DNA of 64,000 bases from Solibacillus sp. R5-41 (GTDB lineage Bacteria; Bacillota; Bacilli; Bacillales_A; Planococcaceae): NCBI RefSeq assembly GCF_002736105.1, contig NZ_CP024123.1, forward strand, positions 1,852,001 through 1,916,000. Reading direction: 5' to 3'. The translations under genes and the position numbers were made by a program. How positions within the stretch are numbered: position 1 is the first letter of the stretch; the number at the start of each line of letters is the position of its first letter. The notes under the pieces were generated by a model. That model did no database searches. It saw only the letters and a program-made list of their open reading frames with translations, and was not told the DNA's origin. Shown here one piece after another: positions 35,267 to 43,599 of the stretch.

Positions 35267-36397
35267 ATGCAAGCGGAGGGAATTTTACAGCATTTCTATG
35301 AAACAGAAGTAGAAAAAAGACGGCTGAAATATTTATTGGCATTAGAAGATTATTTTCAAGGTTCTAAAGATGAGCTTGCCGAAGAATTTAAAGAATCCTT
35401 TCTAAACATCTGTCTTCAGTTGCAACAGGAACAAGCCGAACAGCAAAAAGGACCAATCGGACATATCGTCTTTTCCATGCTACGATCAGAGCTACTAGGT
35501 GGTAGCCATCGCTATTTAGTAGAAGGAACAGATGAAGATTGGTTCTTTGACCTACACCCTATATTAGCTACCTATGATGTGAGCTGGGCATTTCGTTTTT
35601 TAGAGCAATTGATAGAAGAGTTATCTATGTATAGCAAAACATTTATGGGTGCGATTTCACAAGCAGATATAGAGCGCATCAAGTTAATGGAAGCTGCACA
35701 CTTTCATCAGTATATCATTAGCCTTGCAAGGTACGCACTGCCTGACATCATTAGATGCCCAGAATACTTAGCACTGGAAAGAGCTGTAACAGTGGAAATT
35801 CGTATAGGTGAGTATATGGATATAAGTGAAGTTGTTTATAGTGATGATTTCTCACCGAAGGATACGGAAGAAATCAAGGCTTGGCTTGACCAAAAGTTAG
35901 AGGACGAATATCCATATGAGGTATTTAGTAATTTAAATTTATCCGGTGGGAACTATGAAAGCTTAGACATACGCTATGCATTTTTCCATAAGACGAATTT
36001 GTCGCATAGTCAAATGCGGGATTGCATGCTGATTGGCGCTAATTTCAAAGAAAGCCTGCTGATCGAAACAGATGTAAGCTTTAGTGCTATACATGAAGCA
36101 GATTTCAGCAATAGCCAGCTTCAGGGTGCCAATTTCCAACATGTGAAAGGGGCAAGTGGGCTTCTTGATCGAGAGAAGAGGGAAATGCCAGGTTACTTAC
36201 CAGTACGTTTTAACGGAGCAAATTTAGAAGGAGCAAATTTTGAATTGGCAGATTTAAAAGGTGCTTGTTTTTTAGGGGCAAATGTAAAAAATACGTATTT
36301 TGTAGGCGCTAATTTAGACAAAGCAGTGTTCTCTATTGAAGCACGAAATCATCTAAAACTAGATCCATTTCAAACCGCAAATGTCATTTGGAAGTAG
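35267..36397 (+). CDS. Pentapeptide-repeat protein
   Basis: A 376-residue protein. Residues 1-215 are an acidic, helical unknown domain; from about 218 to 375 pentapeptide repeats of the A(N/D)L/F-x-x type appear (NLSGGNY, GANFKES, GANLEGANFELADLKGACFLGAN), which fold into a right-handed square beta-helix. I chose the second ATG (35267) because AAGGAG is six bases upstream; the first is adjacent to it. Such domains serve as rigid scaffolds or effector carriers. Here it lies between the two spike genes; its precise job is unknown. Confidence 0.85.
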   Translation: MQAEGILQHFYETEVEKRRLKYLLALEDYFQGSKDELAEEFKESFLNICLQLQQEQAEQQKGPIGHIVFSMLRSELLGGSHRYLVEGTDEDWFFDLHPILATYDVSWAFRFLEQLIEELSMYSKTFMGAISQADIERIKLMEAAHFHQYIISLARYALPDIIRCPEYLALERAVTVEIRIGEYMDISEVVYSDDFSPKDTEEIKAWLDQKLEDEYPYEVFSNLNLSGGNYESLDIRYAFFHKTNLSHSQMRDCMLIGANFKESLLIETDVSFSAIHEADFSNSQLQGANFQHVKGASGLLDREKREMPGYLPVRFNGANLEGANFELADLKGACFLGANVKNTYFVGANLDKAVFSIEARNHLKLDPFQTANVIWK

Positions 36398-36421
36398 ATG
36401 TTTTAAAAAGGAGACTCGAAG

Positions 36422-36973
36422 ATGAACTATTTTATTCTATCTCAGGATGAGCGTATTTCGAATGCTGTAGAACCAGTTGGCATATCCCAAGTCATCAAGA
36501 AAGAATTACTGACAGCCGAAAGAATGGAGGAGCTGGAGGCGATTGATCGTCAATTTCCAGTGTTAGATAAGCGTGCAAATGACTATATCGATTTTATCGA
36601 AAAGCCAGTCCCGCTGCTTTCAGGTCCGGTTAAACAATTAGTGGGAAAATATGAGCCGCGCTTACAGTTCAAATCGGTTGTGTTAATGGATTTACCCAAA
36701 TTAAGTCAAGTGCTATATTGGCTCATCATTCCACCAAAAGTTTCCTGCCTGTCAGCTCAAACAGAATTTCATCTGGACGGTACGCTGAAAAAGCTCGTCA
36801 TTGATGAGGCATTAGCTGCTCCGTATACCATTTTTAAAATTGACGGTATTAAAGAGGATTATATCATCGTCAATATTGAGCTCGCAGAAAGTATACTACG
36901 CCGTGCATTTCGAGGTATTCGATTGTCAAAAGTACAAACCGAAGGGAAATGGAGCGCAGTTTTTCGTTACTAG
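36422..36973 (+). CDS. Unknown 183-aa protein of the spike region
   Basis: A soluble protein starting MNYFILSQDERISNAVEPVG after AAAGGAGA. The opening and the C-terminal strands (DYIIVNIELAESILRRAFRG) recall Imm11/DUF1629-like immunity or adaptor proteins, but the match is weak. It is the last gene before the large inverted repeat. It may be an adaptor that links effectors to the spike, or an immunity protein without a neighbouring toxin. Confidence 0.5.
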   Translation: MNYFILSQDERISNAVEPVGISQVIKKELLTAERMEELEAIDRQFPVLDKRANDYIDFIEKPVPLLSGPVKQLVGKYEPRLQFKSVVLMDLPKLSQVLYWLIIPPKVSCLSAQTEFHLDGTLKKLVIDEALAAPYTIFKIDGIKEDYIIVNIELAESILRRAFRGIRLSKVQTEGKWSAVFRY

Positions 36974-36987
36974 ATATAGTAAAAAAA

Positions 36988-37100
36988 GGCTCATCACATA
37001 ACTTGGGGTTGATTTTTCGTTCCGGCTGGGCGCTTTCTGGGGGGCCAGCCGGAACGGAAATCAATAATTAAATGTCAACCCTCACTTTTGGTGATGAACC
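36988..37100. repeat. Nested inverted repeat element (REP/MITE-like)
   Basis: Nested palindrome: outer arms GGCTCATCAC / GTGATGAACC, middle arms GGGGTTGA / TCAACCC, and a perfect 12-bp inner stem CGTTCCGGCTGG (37018-37029) / CCAGCCGGAACG (37045-37056). GC-rich in its centre, unlike its surroundings. It could end the first spike operon, and it resembles dispersed intergenic repeats of Bacillales. Confidence 0.75.
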
Positions 37101-37129
37101 TAAAAAATCAAAGGTAGGAGAGAAATATT

Positions 37130-37867
37130 TTGAAAAAAAGATGGATTTCGGTAATGTTTGCAGCAGTAGTACTTGCAGGTTGTGGGTCAGATGAAGCTGT
37201 AAAAGGTGAGAAAGAAGAGAAGTTAGCTGGACAGGAAAACGCAGCCACAGAAAAAGTAGATAATAGTAAATCTAATCTTGCAAAAAGTTTTGAAGAAGGT
37301 ACATTCAAAGCCGATGTGATGACAATCGGTCTTCCAGCAGATTTGAATGAAAAAATGACAAAGATTTCAGAAACGATACAGGTGTCTATTGCGAAAAATC
37401 AAGCATGGTATTCAGAAACACTGGGCGGGCTAGCAGAAGGAGAAGCGCTTCCCTACGATGAAAAACTAGGTATTACAGAAGAAGAGTATAAGTTTTTACA
37501 GGAAGCGGATCAGCACTTTATCCTTGGGAAAATTGGCGATAGCGATATTACTATTACAAAAACTGATGAGCAGTCAACGATTCAAAATCCAACAGCTACA
37601 ATCGTTACGGAGCTTAAAGTTAGCGCAGATGGAAGCACGCTTCAAAGCAATTTAGGTGACTTAACCTATGTAGAGGAAATCGTAGCATCTGATGCGCAAA
37701 AAGTGACAGGAAGATGGAACGGTCATTTCTATCGCATGGGAGGAGAAAATACAAAGCAGGTGTTACAAATCTCTATTGGTCAGTTAGAGGATAGTAAGAA
37801 AAAAATGATTTATATAGAGTTGTATGAAGAAGGACAAGAGAAAAAAGACGAGATCCTCATTTTCTGA
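37130..37867 (+). CDS. Lipoprotein of unknown function
   Basis: A 245-residue protein with a lipoprotein signal: MKKRWISVMFAAVVLAGCGS, lipobox LAGC, so Cys18 should be lipidated and the protein anchored outside the membrane. A charged linker follows, then a mixed domain (residues 60-240, ending QISIGQLEDSKKKMIYIELY). The start is TTG behind GTAGGAGAG. In a Gram-positive injection cluster it may be an outward-facing anchor or a self-protection factor; no family recognised. Confidence 0.75.
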   Translation: MKKRWISVMFAAVVLAGCGSDEAVKGEKEEKLAGQENAATEKVDNSKSNLAKSFEEGTFKADVMTIGLPADLNEKMTKISETIQVSIAKNQAWYSETLGGLAEGEALPYDEKLGITEEEYKFLQEADQHFILGKIGDSDITITKTDEQSTIQNPTATIVTELKVSADGSTLQSNLGDLTYVEEIVASDAQKVTGRWNGHFYRMGGENTKQVLQISIGQLEDSKKKMIYIELYEEGQEKKDEILIF

Positions 37868-37896
37868 TAGTTCTTTAGAAGAAAGGGTGATTCACG

Positions 37897-38304
37897 ATGT
37901 CGGAAGAAATGCAAACAAAAGGTGATGAGCAGCGCAGCTATGTAGTGGCAGGTGCCACATTATCTTGTTCACAGGGTGATCAAACAAGCATTTTAAAGAT
38001 GCCTGTAAGCCATGGTGTTTATGTGAAGAACAAAGCACAGATGAACACGATGGATTTTAAGCCCAATGTCAATATCCAACCCTTCGGCCTATGTCAGACA
38101 TTAGCAAACCCTACGGTCGCAGCAGCTACTACGGCGAATAATGGCGTTCTAACACCTATGCCCTGCACCCCTGTTGTCACGATGCCATGGATAAACGGAA
38201 AAGATGATCAATTGGTGGAGAATTTCGCCGCGCTCATCAATCAATCTATCAATATGTGTCTCTATTGCGGGACAATCAAAGTAGAAGATGATGGCCAGGA
38301 ATAA
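37897..38304 (+). CDS. DUF4280 PAAR-like spike-tip protein
   Basis: A 135-residue DUF4280 protein. Visible landmarks: YVVAGATLSCSQGDQTSILK, conserved IQPFGLCQTLANP, PMPCTPVVTMPWING, and the final SINMCLYCGTIKV. Pairs of cysteines (Cys29, Cys89 area, CLYC) probably bind a metal as in PAAR tips. DUF4280 proteins sharpen VgrG spikes and are often next to polymorphic toxins. It lies just before VgrG-like spike 2. Confidence 0.9.
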   Translation: MSEEMQTKGDEQRSYVVAGATLSCSQGDQTSILKMPVSHGVYVKNKAQMNTMDFKPNVNIQPFGLCQTLANPTVAAATTANNGVLTPMPCTPVVTMPWINGKDDQLVENFAALINQSINMCLYCGTIKVEDDGQE

Positions 38305-38343
38305 GTAATTGGCGATCATCCCTGAGGAAAGAAGGGAATTCAT

Positions 38344-39879
38344 GTGAACAAGTGTGATGAAGTAATTGGGTACGGTGAGCTCGAATTCGTATCCCCCTAC
38401 GAAGTCCAAACATTGCATGATATCAGCCTGATTCAAACCGTCAACGACCATGCAAAGTTGTGTATTACGGGGGTAATCCCCGAAGAAAAGAAAGATAGTT
38501 GTATGAAACTTGCAAGCAGTACAGATTTGATTGAACTTTATCAACTGAAGGATGGGCAACGTGTCCGACCACTCTTTAAAGGGCATGTAGCAGAACTTGC
38601 TATTCGGATGGTAAGAGGTATCTACCAAATCGAGCTGGAGGCACTATCGTCTTCATTTCGCTTGGACTATAAACCAACATCACGTTCTTTTCAACATGTG
38701 CAAATGACATATAGCGACATGATTACGAAAGTACTTACCGACTATCCGGGCGCCGATGTCATTGATATGACTTCAAAAGCTACTACTCTAAAGCAATTTG
38801 TATTACAATATAAGGAGACAGAATGGCAGTTTTTAAAGCGCATGGCCTCCCATTTTCGTACTGTGCTCGTCCCTGCAGTGGATGCCGAAACGCCCAAGCT
38901 GTGGTTTGGTCTACCCGAAGGACAAGTAGAGAAGCTATCGGCTACTAATTATACCATTGGCAAGGATCGCTCCGTGTATTTACATACGCTACACAATGAC
39001 AGCGAACGACCAATAATAGAGCGGGATACGGTATCTTATGTGATTGAATCGAAAAAAATACTGGCACTTGGTGACCGTGTCCTCATACAAAACAAGGAGC
39101 TTGTTGTGGTAAAGTCAATCGCCCGCATGCAAAAAGGTGTCCTTACCTATGAGTATCATTTACTGTCGGAGGCTGGTATTCGCCAAGGGAGACTGAATAT
39201 TCCGTCACTTTTAGGTGTATCTATCGAAGGGAAGGTATTAGAGGTTAAAAAGGACCAAGTGCGACTCCACCTAGCAATTGATGAGACGCAAAAGAAGGAC
39301 GAGGCGACATGGTTTAATCTTGCAACACCATATACAGCAGAGGGGCATAGCGGCTTTTACAGTCCACCTGAAATAGGCGATAACGTCCACCTTGCCTTTC
39401 CAACGCATCGGGAAGAAACAGCGATTGCCCGTCACAGTATTCGAAAGGGCGGGGATACGAATCCCAAAACAGCCGACCCGAAAACCGCTTACTGGGGCAC
39501 ACCACGAGGTAAAGACATGAAGCTCGACCCACAATCGGTGACATTTACGGCAAAGGAAGGCGCTGTCTTTTTACAGCTTCATCAGGAAAGTGGGATTGAG
39601 GTGCACAGTAAGCATCCGCTTACCCTAAAAGCCAATGACAATATCACCTTTGCAGGCAAAACTATCTCCATGAGTGCAACGGAATCTCTGCGCTTTACGT
39701 GTGGTTCTAGCAGTCTCGTTCTTGATGGCATTACGGATATACAGGGACAAGTTGTTGAAATGGAAGGTTCCGTTAAAGCCCCTGTTTCTGTGTCCAGTGC
39801 AATGGAAGATGATGATGATAATTTAGAACAAGGCCTAGACGTCATGGGCATGATTCCCCTCGCAGGGGGTGGTGCTTAA
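38344..39879 (+). CDS. VgrG-like spike protein 2 with acidic tail
   Basis: A 511-residue VgrG-like protein, homologous to spike 1 along its length (LIELYQLKDGQRVRPLFKGH, KQFVLQYKETEWQFLKRMAS, GVSIEGKVLEVKKDQVRLHL, LQLHQESGIEVHSKHPLTLK). Its extension carries an acidic run (EDDDDNLEQ) and the end MGMIPLAGGGA. GTG start behind AGAAGGG. Its stop overlaps the toxin start (TAATG), so toxin translation is coupled. At least four partial copies of its 3' end lie downstream before other toxins or remnants (45350, 57445, 59600, 62860). Confidence 0.9.
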   Translation: MNKCDEVIGYGELEFVSPYEVQTLHDISLIQTVNDHAKLCITGVIPEEKKDSCMKLASSTDLIELYQLKDGQRVRPLFKGHVAELAIRMVRGIYQIELEALSSSFRLDYKPTSRSFQHVQMTYSDMITKVLTDYPGADVIDMTSKATTLKQFVLQYKETEWQFLKRMASHFRTVLVPAVDAETPKLWFGLPEGQVEKLSATNYTIGKDRSVYLHTLHNDSERPIIERDTVSYVIESKKILALGDRVLIQNKELVVVKSIARMQKGVLTYEYHLLSEAGIRQGRLNIPSLLGVSIEGKVLEVKKDQVRLHLAIDETQKKDEATWFNLATPYTAEGHSGFYSPPEIGDNVHLAFPTHREETAIARHSIRKGGDTNPKTADPKTAYWGTPRGKDMKLDPQSVTFTAKEGAVFLQLHQESGIEVHSKHPLTLKANDNITFAGKTISMSATESLRFTCGSSSLVLDGITDIQGQVVEMEGSVKAPVSVSSAMEDDDDNLEQGLDVMGMIPLAGGGA

Positions 39880-41330
39880 TGGCGAAGAAAGGTAAGGGTA
39901 AAGGGAAAGGTAAAGGGTTTTTAGGCAAGGCAGCTAGTTTACTCGGTAGTATCCCAAGCGTCGGAGATGTAGCAAAGAAAGCAAAGAAAGCGGTTAAATC
40001 AACAGCGAAAAAGGCGGGAAGTGCAGCGAAGTCGACAGCCAAAAAAGCAAAAAGTGTCGCCAAGTCAACGGCGAAAAAAGTGAAAAAGGCGGCTAAAACG
40101 ACGGCAAAAAAAGCCAAAAAAGCAGCAAGTTCAGCCAAAAAGAAAGTCAAAAAGAAGGCAAAGAAGGCGAAGAAAAAGCTAGGCAAAGTTTATACAAAAG
40201 CTCGTAAAACCGCGAACAATCTGTCCAAAAGCAAAATAGTTAAACAGGTTAAGAAAGTGGCGAAGAAGAGTGTACTGGCAACGAAAAAAGCCGCTCAAAA
40301 GACGAAGAAAGCAGTCAAAAAAGCTGGTAAGCAGGTAAAAGCAGCGGTTAAAGACACGAAAAAGGTCATGACAAAAGTGGCGGGGAAAGTTGCTCACACC
40401 TATACTGCCTTTAAAGAAGGGGGCTATAAGAGTGCTGCCTCGGCAATTTTGGACTTTGTTCCGATAGTCGGCAATATAAAAGCAGGAATTGAGATTGCCA
40501 CCGGAAAAGAAATGTTCACAAATCGCAAGCTAGAAACTTGGGAACGAGGCGTAGGAGTTGCGGCTGTATTTGGTGGAGGTTTAGTCAAAGGAGCTGTACG
40601 TGGCAGTAGACTTGCATCTGGCATCGTCACTGGCAGCAAGAATACAACAAAAAATTCAACATCGGTAGCCAAGTCTTTAGATGGGAAAACTCCAGAATCA
40701 AAACCGCCAAAAAATAAAGAACCAGCTAAAAAGCAGGCAGAGACTAAGGGTACGGGAAATGGTACTAATATTCCACCCGCCTTTAAGCAAACTAAATTTG
40801 CCAGTTCATATAAAAATAGATACAATCAAACACCTGCACCAAATAACCCAACTGTCGAATTTAAAGGAGCACGAGGGGAATCTCTATGTACGCTTAAACC
40901 ACCGCCAGACCCTCAAATACAAAAGATATTGGGTCAAGCTGATATTGATGGTATCCAATATAAAAATGCTGTTCCTGATTTTTCACCAGTAGCAAAAGCA
41001 CAATTCGAAATTGACCACATGGTAGGTGGGATTGGCAAGAACGGAACAAAAGCGAGAGCTATTAACTTTAAACAAGCAGATCAAAAATTGGCTGAACAAC
41101 TTAACAATTCGCCTGAGCTGGCAAACAAGTTTGGAATGACTCCTGGGAAAATTAAAGCAGGAGACATTGCAGATTATCGAGAAGAATACAAGTTAACCTG
41201 GCATGAATTAAATGATGTGAAGACGATCCAACTTGTACCATCAGAAATAAATAGCAAATTTGGACATCTTGGCGGTGTAGGAGAGATAAATGCAGGAGCG
41301 TTTAAGCCGGAAGGATTTGCAGCTAAATAG
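39879..41330 (+). CDS. Polymorphic toxin 1: lysine-rich N-terminus, HNH/ENDO VII nuclease tip
   Basis: A 483-residue toxin. Residues 1-165 are a Lys/Ala-rich, histone-H1-like region (repeated STAKKAKK units); 175-245 are a pre-toxin, TG-like hydrophobic region (ILDFVPIVGNIKAGIEIATG); the junction KGTGNG follows near 290. The tip is an HNH/ENDO VII-type nuclease: IDHMVGG (Asp379-His380), TWHELND (Trp441-His442-Glu443) and FGHLGG (His463), close to the WHH class. It probably cuts DNA in target cells. It is coupled to spike 2 and followed by its immunity gene. Confidence 0.88.
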   Translation: MAKKGKGKGKGKGFLGKAASLLGSIPSVGDVAKKAKKAVKSTAKKAGSAAKSTAKKAKSVAKSTAKKVKKAAKTTAKKAKKAASSAKKKVKKKAKKAKKKLGKVYTKARKTANNLSKSKIVKQVKKVAKKSVLATKKAAQKTKKAVKKAGKQVKAAVKDTKKVMTKVAGKVAHTYTAFKEGGYKSAASAILDFVPIVGNIKAGIEIATGKEMFTNRKLETWERGVGVAAVFGGGLVKGAVRGSRLASGIVTGSKNTTKNSTSVAKSLDGKTPESKPPKNKEPAKKQAETKGTGNGTNIPPAFKQTKFASSYKNRYNQTPAPNNPTVEFKGARGESLCTLKPPPDPQIQKILGQADIDGIQYKNAVPDFSPVAKAQFEIDHMVGGIGKNGTKARAINFKQADQKLAEQLNNSPELANKFGMTPGKIKAGDIADYREEYKLTWHELNDVKTIQLVPSEINSKFGHLGGVGEINAGAFKPEGFAAK

Positions 41331-41347
41331 AAAGGGGAAATTACAAA

Positions 41348-41815
41348 ATGAAAATAAATGATGCAGTTTTTGGTGAGCTTGAATATGATTATGTCTGGAG
41401 TAGAGATACTATCATTGAATATTGCGGAAAAGAAGCCGATATAGCTTTGATGATAGATGGTGAAGAAGATGGTGAATTTAGTGAAAAACAGTATAATTCG
41501 TATAATTCTTTAATACAAAATTGGGGACATGTACAATATAGCATTTTGCCACCAATTTTAGATTATTACAAACAAAAACGACATGAGCTTGGATATGATA
41601 TTTCTTATAATGAAAATTATCCTCTAATTGATACGATTGATCAGCTTTTTGAAATGATTAGGCTAGTAGGGATTTATGTTCCATCTGCTAGACGATTTGA
41701 AGGCAGATATATAGGACTAACATACGATTGTACATGGGACATAGAAAATGGGGTAGGTATTCGTCTAATAGATGAAGAAGTAGCTAGGGTAGGATACCAA
41801 GATGTTGCACTTTGA
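41348..41815 (+). CDS. DUF2004/DUF6985-type immunity protein
   Basis: A 155-residue acidic protein directly downstream of toxin 1. The family pattern is clear: FGELEYDYVWS, SEKQYNSYNSLIQNW, ILDYYKQKRHELG, YIGLTYDCTWDIENGVGIRL and VARVGYQDVAL. Such proteins accompany HNH-type polymorphic toxins, so it should neutralise the toxin 1 tip in the producing cell. The spacing of 17 bases and the AAGGGG site indicate co-transcription. Confidence 0.8.
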   Translation: MKINDAVFGELEYDYVWSRDTIIEYCGKEADIALMIDGEEDGEFSEKQYNSYNSLIQNWGHVQYSILPPILDYYKQKRHELGYDISYNENYPLIDTIDQLFEMIRLVGIYVPSARRFEGRYIGLTYDCTWDIENGVGIRLIDEEVARVGYQDVAL

Positions 41816-42152
41816 ATACCTGGCTGTCAACTAACGAATAAAATCATCGTTTAATCTATAACATATTTAACCCATGTAATTCTTATTTGAATATCTTTTC
41901 GTATTGTTTGCATAAACTCCAAAGTTTGAATTTTATTAATTAAATTATACGATGTGGTTGTAAGTGGCAGGTGAATTATGGTTTGATACCACCGTAATTT
42001 ACCTGTTTTTTGTTATTTGAAATTTTTTATGACCGTTTGTCAAATTATATGCAAGAGTTCTTCTTGAAATGTCTAGTCTGGAGTTTTCCAACCAAGGCAT
42101 TTTCGTGAATCGACAATTAATTAAAATGAGTGCTTGATTCAACTGAGTTGTT
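41816..42152. other. Gene-free stretch
   Basis: AT-rich spacer. Inverted repeat around 'ggcaggtgaattatgg' / 'ccgtaatttacctgttttt' (41968-42010) is a probable terminator for the toxin 1 / immunity pair. No gene was seen. Confidence 0.45.
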
Positions 42153-42834
42153 GTGACTCCATCAAAAATAGTTTTCTTCGGAAAGAACTCACGTAGTAAC
42201 CCATTCCCGTTCTCATCCGTCTTCCTAAATCTCTATCAGGAAATTGGGATAGAGATGCACAGTAAGCATCCACTTACCCTTAGAGCCAATGACAATATCA
42301 CCTTACCGAAGCCATCAAATAAAAATACAGAGTCAGCTACGACTACAAAATCAAAAGATAAGAATCCGTCAAGTCGTAACCAACAGCAAAGTACTAAGAA
42401 ATCGAACACAAATCAAGCACCAGCTAGTAATACAAAAAACAGACGAATTCAACTGCAAAACTTAAAACTAATGGATCGGGTAATCGAGGTTGACTCTACA
42501 AAGCCATTAAGTCCTTTAAACAATCCAAATCCAAATCCAAATCCAGATATGTCTGTTCCACCTGTTCGCTATGAGTTTAAAACGATTGACGAAGTAATAA
42601 GGATGCGTCGTGGCGATGGTCCAACAACAAAAAGAATCCATGGGGATAAAAATATCGAGGCACATCACAGAGGACAAATCCCTATCTCCGAAGGTGGAGT
42701 ATTCGATGAATTAGAAGAATATACACACATCGACGTGGAGGTAACCACACAAGACATACAGAAAAATCAAAATTAACGCCAAGTCAGAGAAAAAAGAAAT
42801 AATTGAACACTATAAAAAAAGAGGAAGTGAATAA
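42153..42834 (+). pseudogene. VgrG fragment fused to an HNH toxin tip, frameshifted
   Basis: The frame first reads EIGIEMHSKHPLTLRANDNI, which is spike 2 residues of the beta-helix (42228-42306). It jumps into a low-complexity linker (NNPNPNPNPD) and then an HNH nuclease tip: RRGDGPTTKRIHGDKNIEAH, HRGQIPISEGGVFDELEEYTH. After that, correct reading needs another frame (RRGGNHTRHTEKSKLTPSQR); the shift lies in an ACACAC tract near 42722. A second shift follows near 42790. The toxin is broken, but the immunity gene behind it is intact. Confidence 0.75.
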
Positions 42835-42884
42835 ATACTACCAGGTGAAGGTATATAAAAATTTTGAGAGGAAGGTAACTTAAC

Positions 42885-43319
42885 ATGACTTATGATCAAG
42901 TAGAGACGGTTTTATCTCAAGTGTTAGATAGAGAATGGGATACTTTAGATTCCCCTTCTTTGAATGATTGGAATATAATCGAGAATAAATTCCATTGTAA
43001 ATTTAGTGATGAGTTTATAAGTTTTTTTATAGCAATGTCTAAATATGTGTTGCCAGGCATTCTAAATGTATCAACAGGGAAAAATAATGGTAATGATTTA
43101 ATAACATTTGTTTATGATTATGAGAAAAATAATGGCATGTGGGATGCAAATTTGATTCCATTCCTAGACATTGGTAACGGTGATTATTTTTGTATAAGTG
43201 CGAAACACAGTCCAAAATCACCTGTATATTACTATTATAGTGAAGATTTTGATGTTGAAGAGTATAATACAAGCTTTGAAGAATGGATAAAAAACTTGCC
43301 TCAGTTTTTAAATGGATAA
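42885..43319 (+). CDS. SMI1/KNR4 (SUKH) family immunity protein
   Basis: A 144-residue acidic protein of the SUKH superfamily: LNDWNIIENKFHCKFSDEFI at the start (the W-x-x-I-E ... L/F-P/S-x-x-Y/F pattern), LIPFLDIGNGDYFCI in the middle and the terminal SFEEWIKNLPQF. SUKH proteins neutralise many nuclease toxins. It follows a broken HNH toxin, so it now probably gives protection against toxins from kin. Confidence 0.8.
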   Translation: MTYDQVETVLSQVLDREWDTLDSPSLNDWNIIENKFHCKFSDEFISFFIAMSKYVLPGILNVSTGKNNGNDLITFVYDYEKNNGMWDANLIPFLDIGNGDYFCISAKHSPKSPVYYYYSEDFDVEEYNTSFEEWIKNLPQFLNG

Positions 43320-43326
43320 TGTTTAT

Positions 43327-43364
43327 TAACCTCGATAGAGAAATTTTCTATTGAGGTTTCTACT
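43327..43364 (+). terminator. Rho-independent terminator
   Basis: Inverted repeat AACCTCGATAGA / TCTATTGAGGTT around AAATTT, directly after the SUKH gene. Confidence 0.8.
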
Positions 43365-43599
43365 TTTGTGCACAATATATTTAGATAATATCTTATACAT
43401 TCAAACCCTATGCAGCTTACCGATAATCATAATTGTTTCTATGCATCCAATATAAAAAATTAAAGAGGGAGAATTCAGGGTTAGAATTTGATTTTATTAG
43501 GATAGAAACAGATATCAAAATTACGAAAACAGGATTTGGTGTAGAGGAATTAAAAGTAAAGGATTGGAATAAACAACTTGATTAATTGAGGTGAATATA

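Noticed and set aside
39960-40190. Short repeated units resembling a CRISPR or tandem-repeat array
   Set aside because: The repetition comes from codons for Lys/Ala units within the toxin; spacing is irregular and there are no unique spacers.
39842-40397. Long minus-strand frames rich in Phe and Leu opposite the toxin N-termini (also 46025-46429, 62810-63160 and 63407-63973)
   Set aside because: They are the complement of Lys/Ala-rich codons (AAA/AAG/GCN) of real toxin genes; they have no ribosome sites and repeat wherever the toxin backbone repeats.
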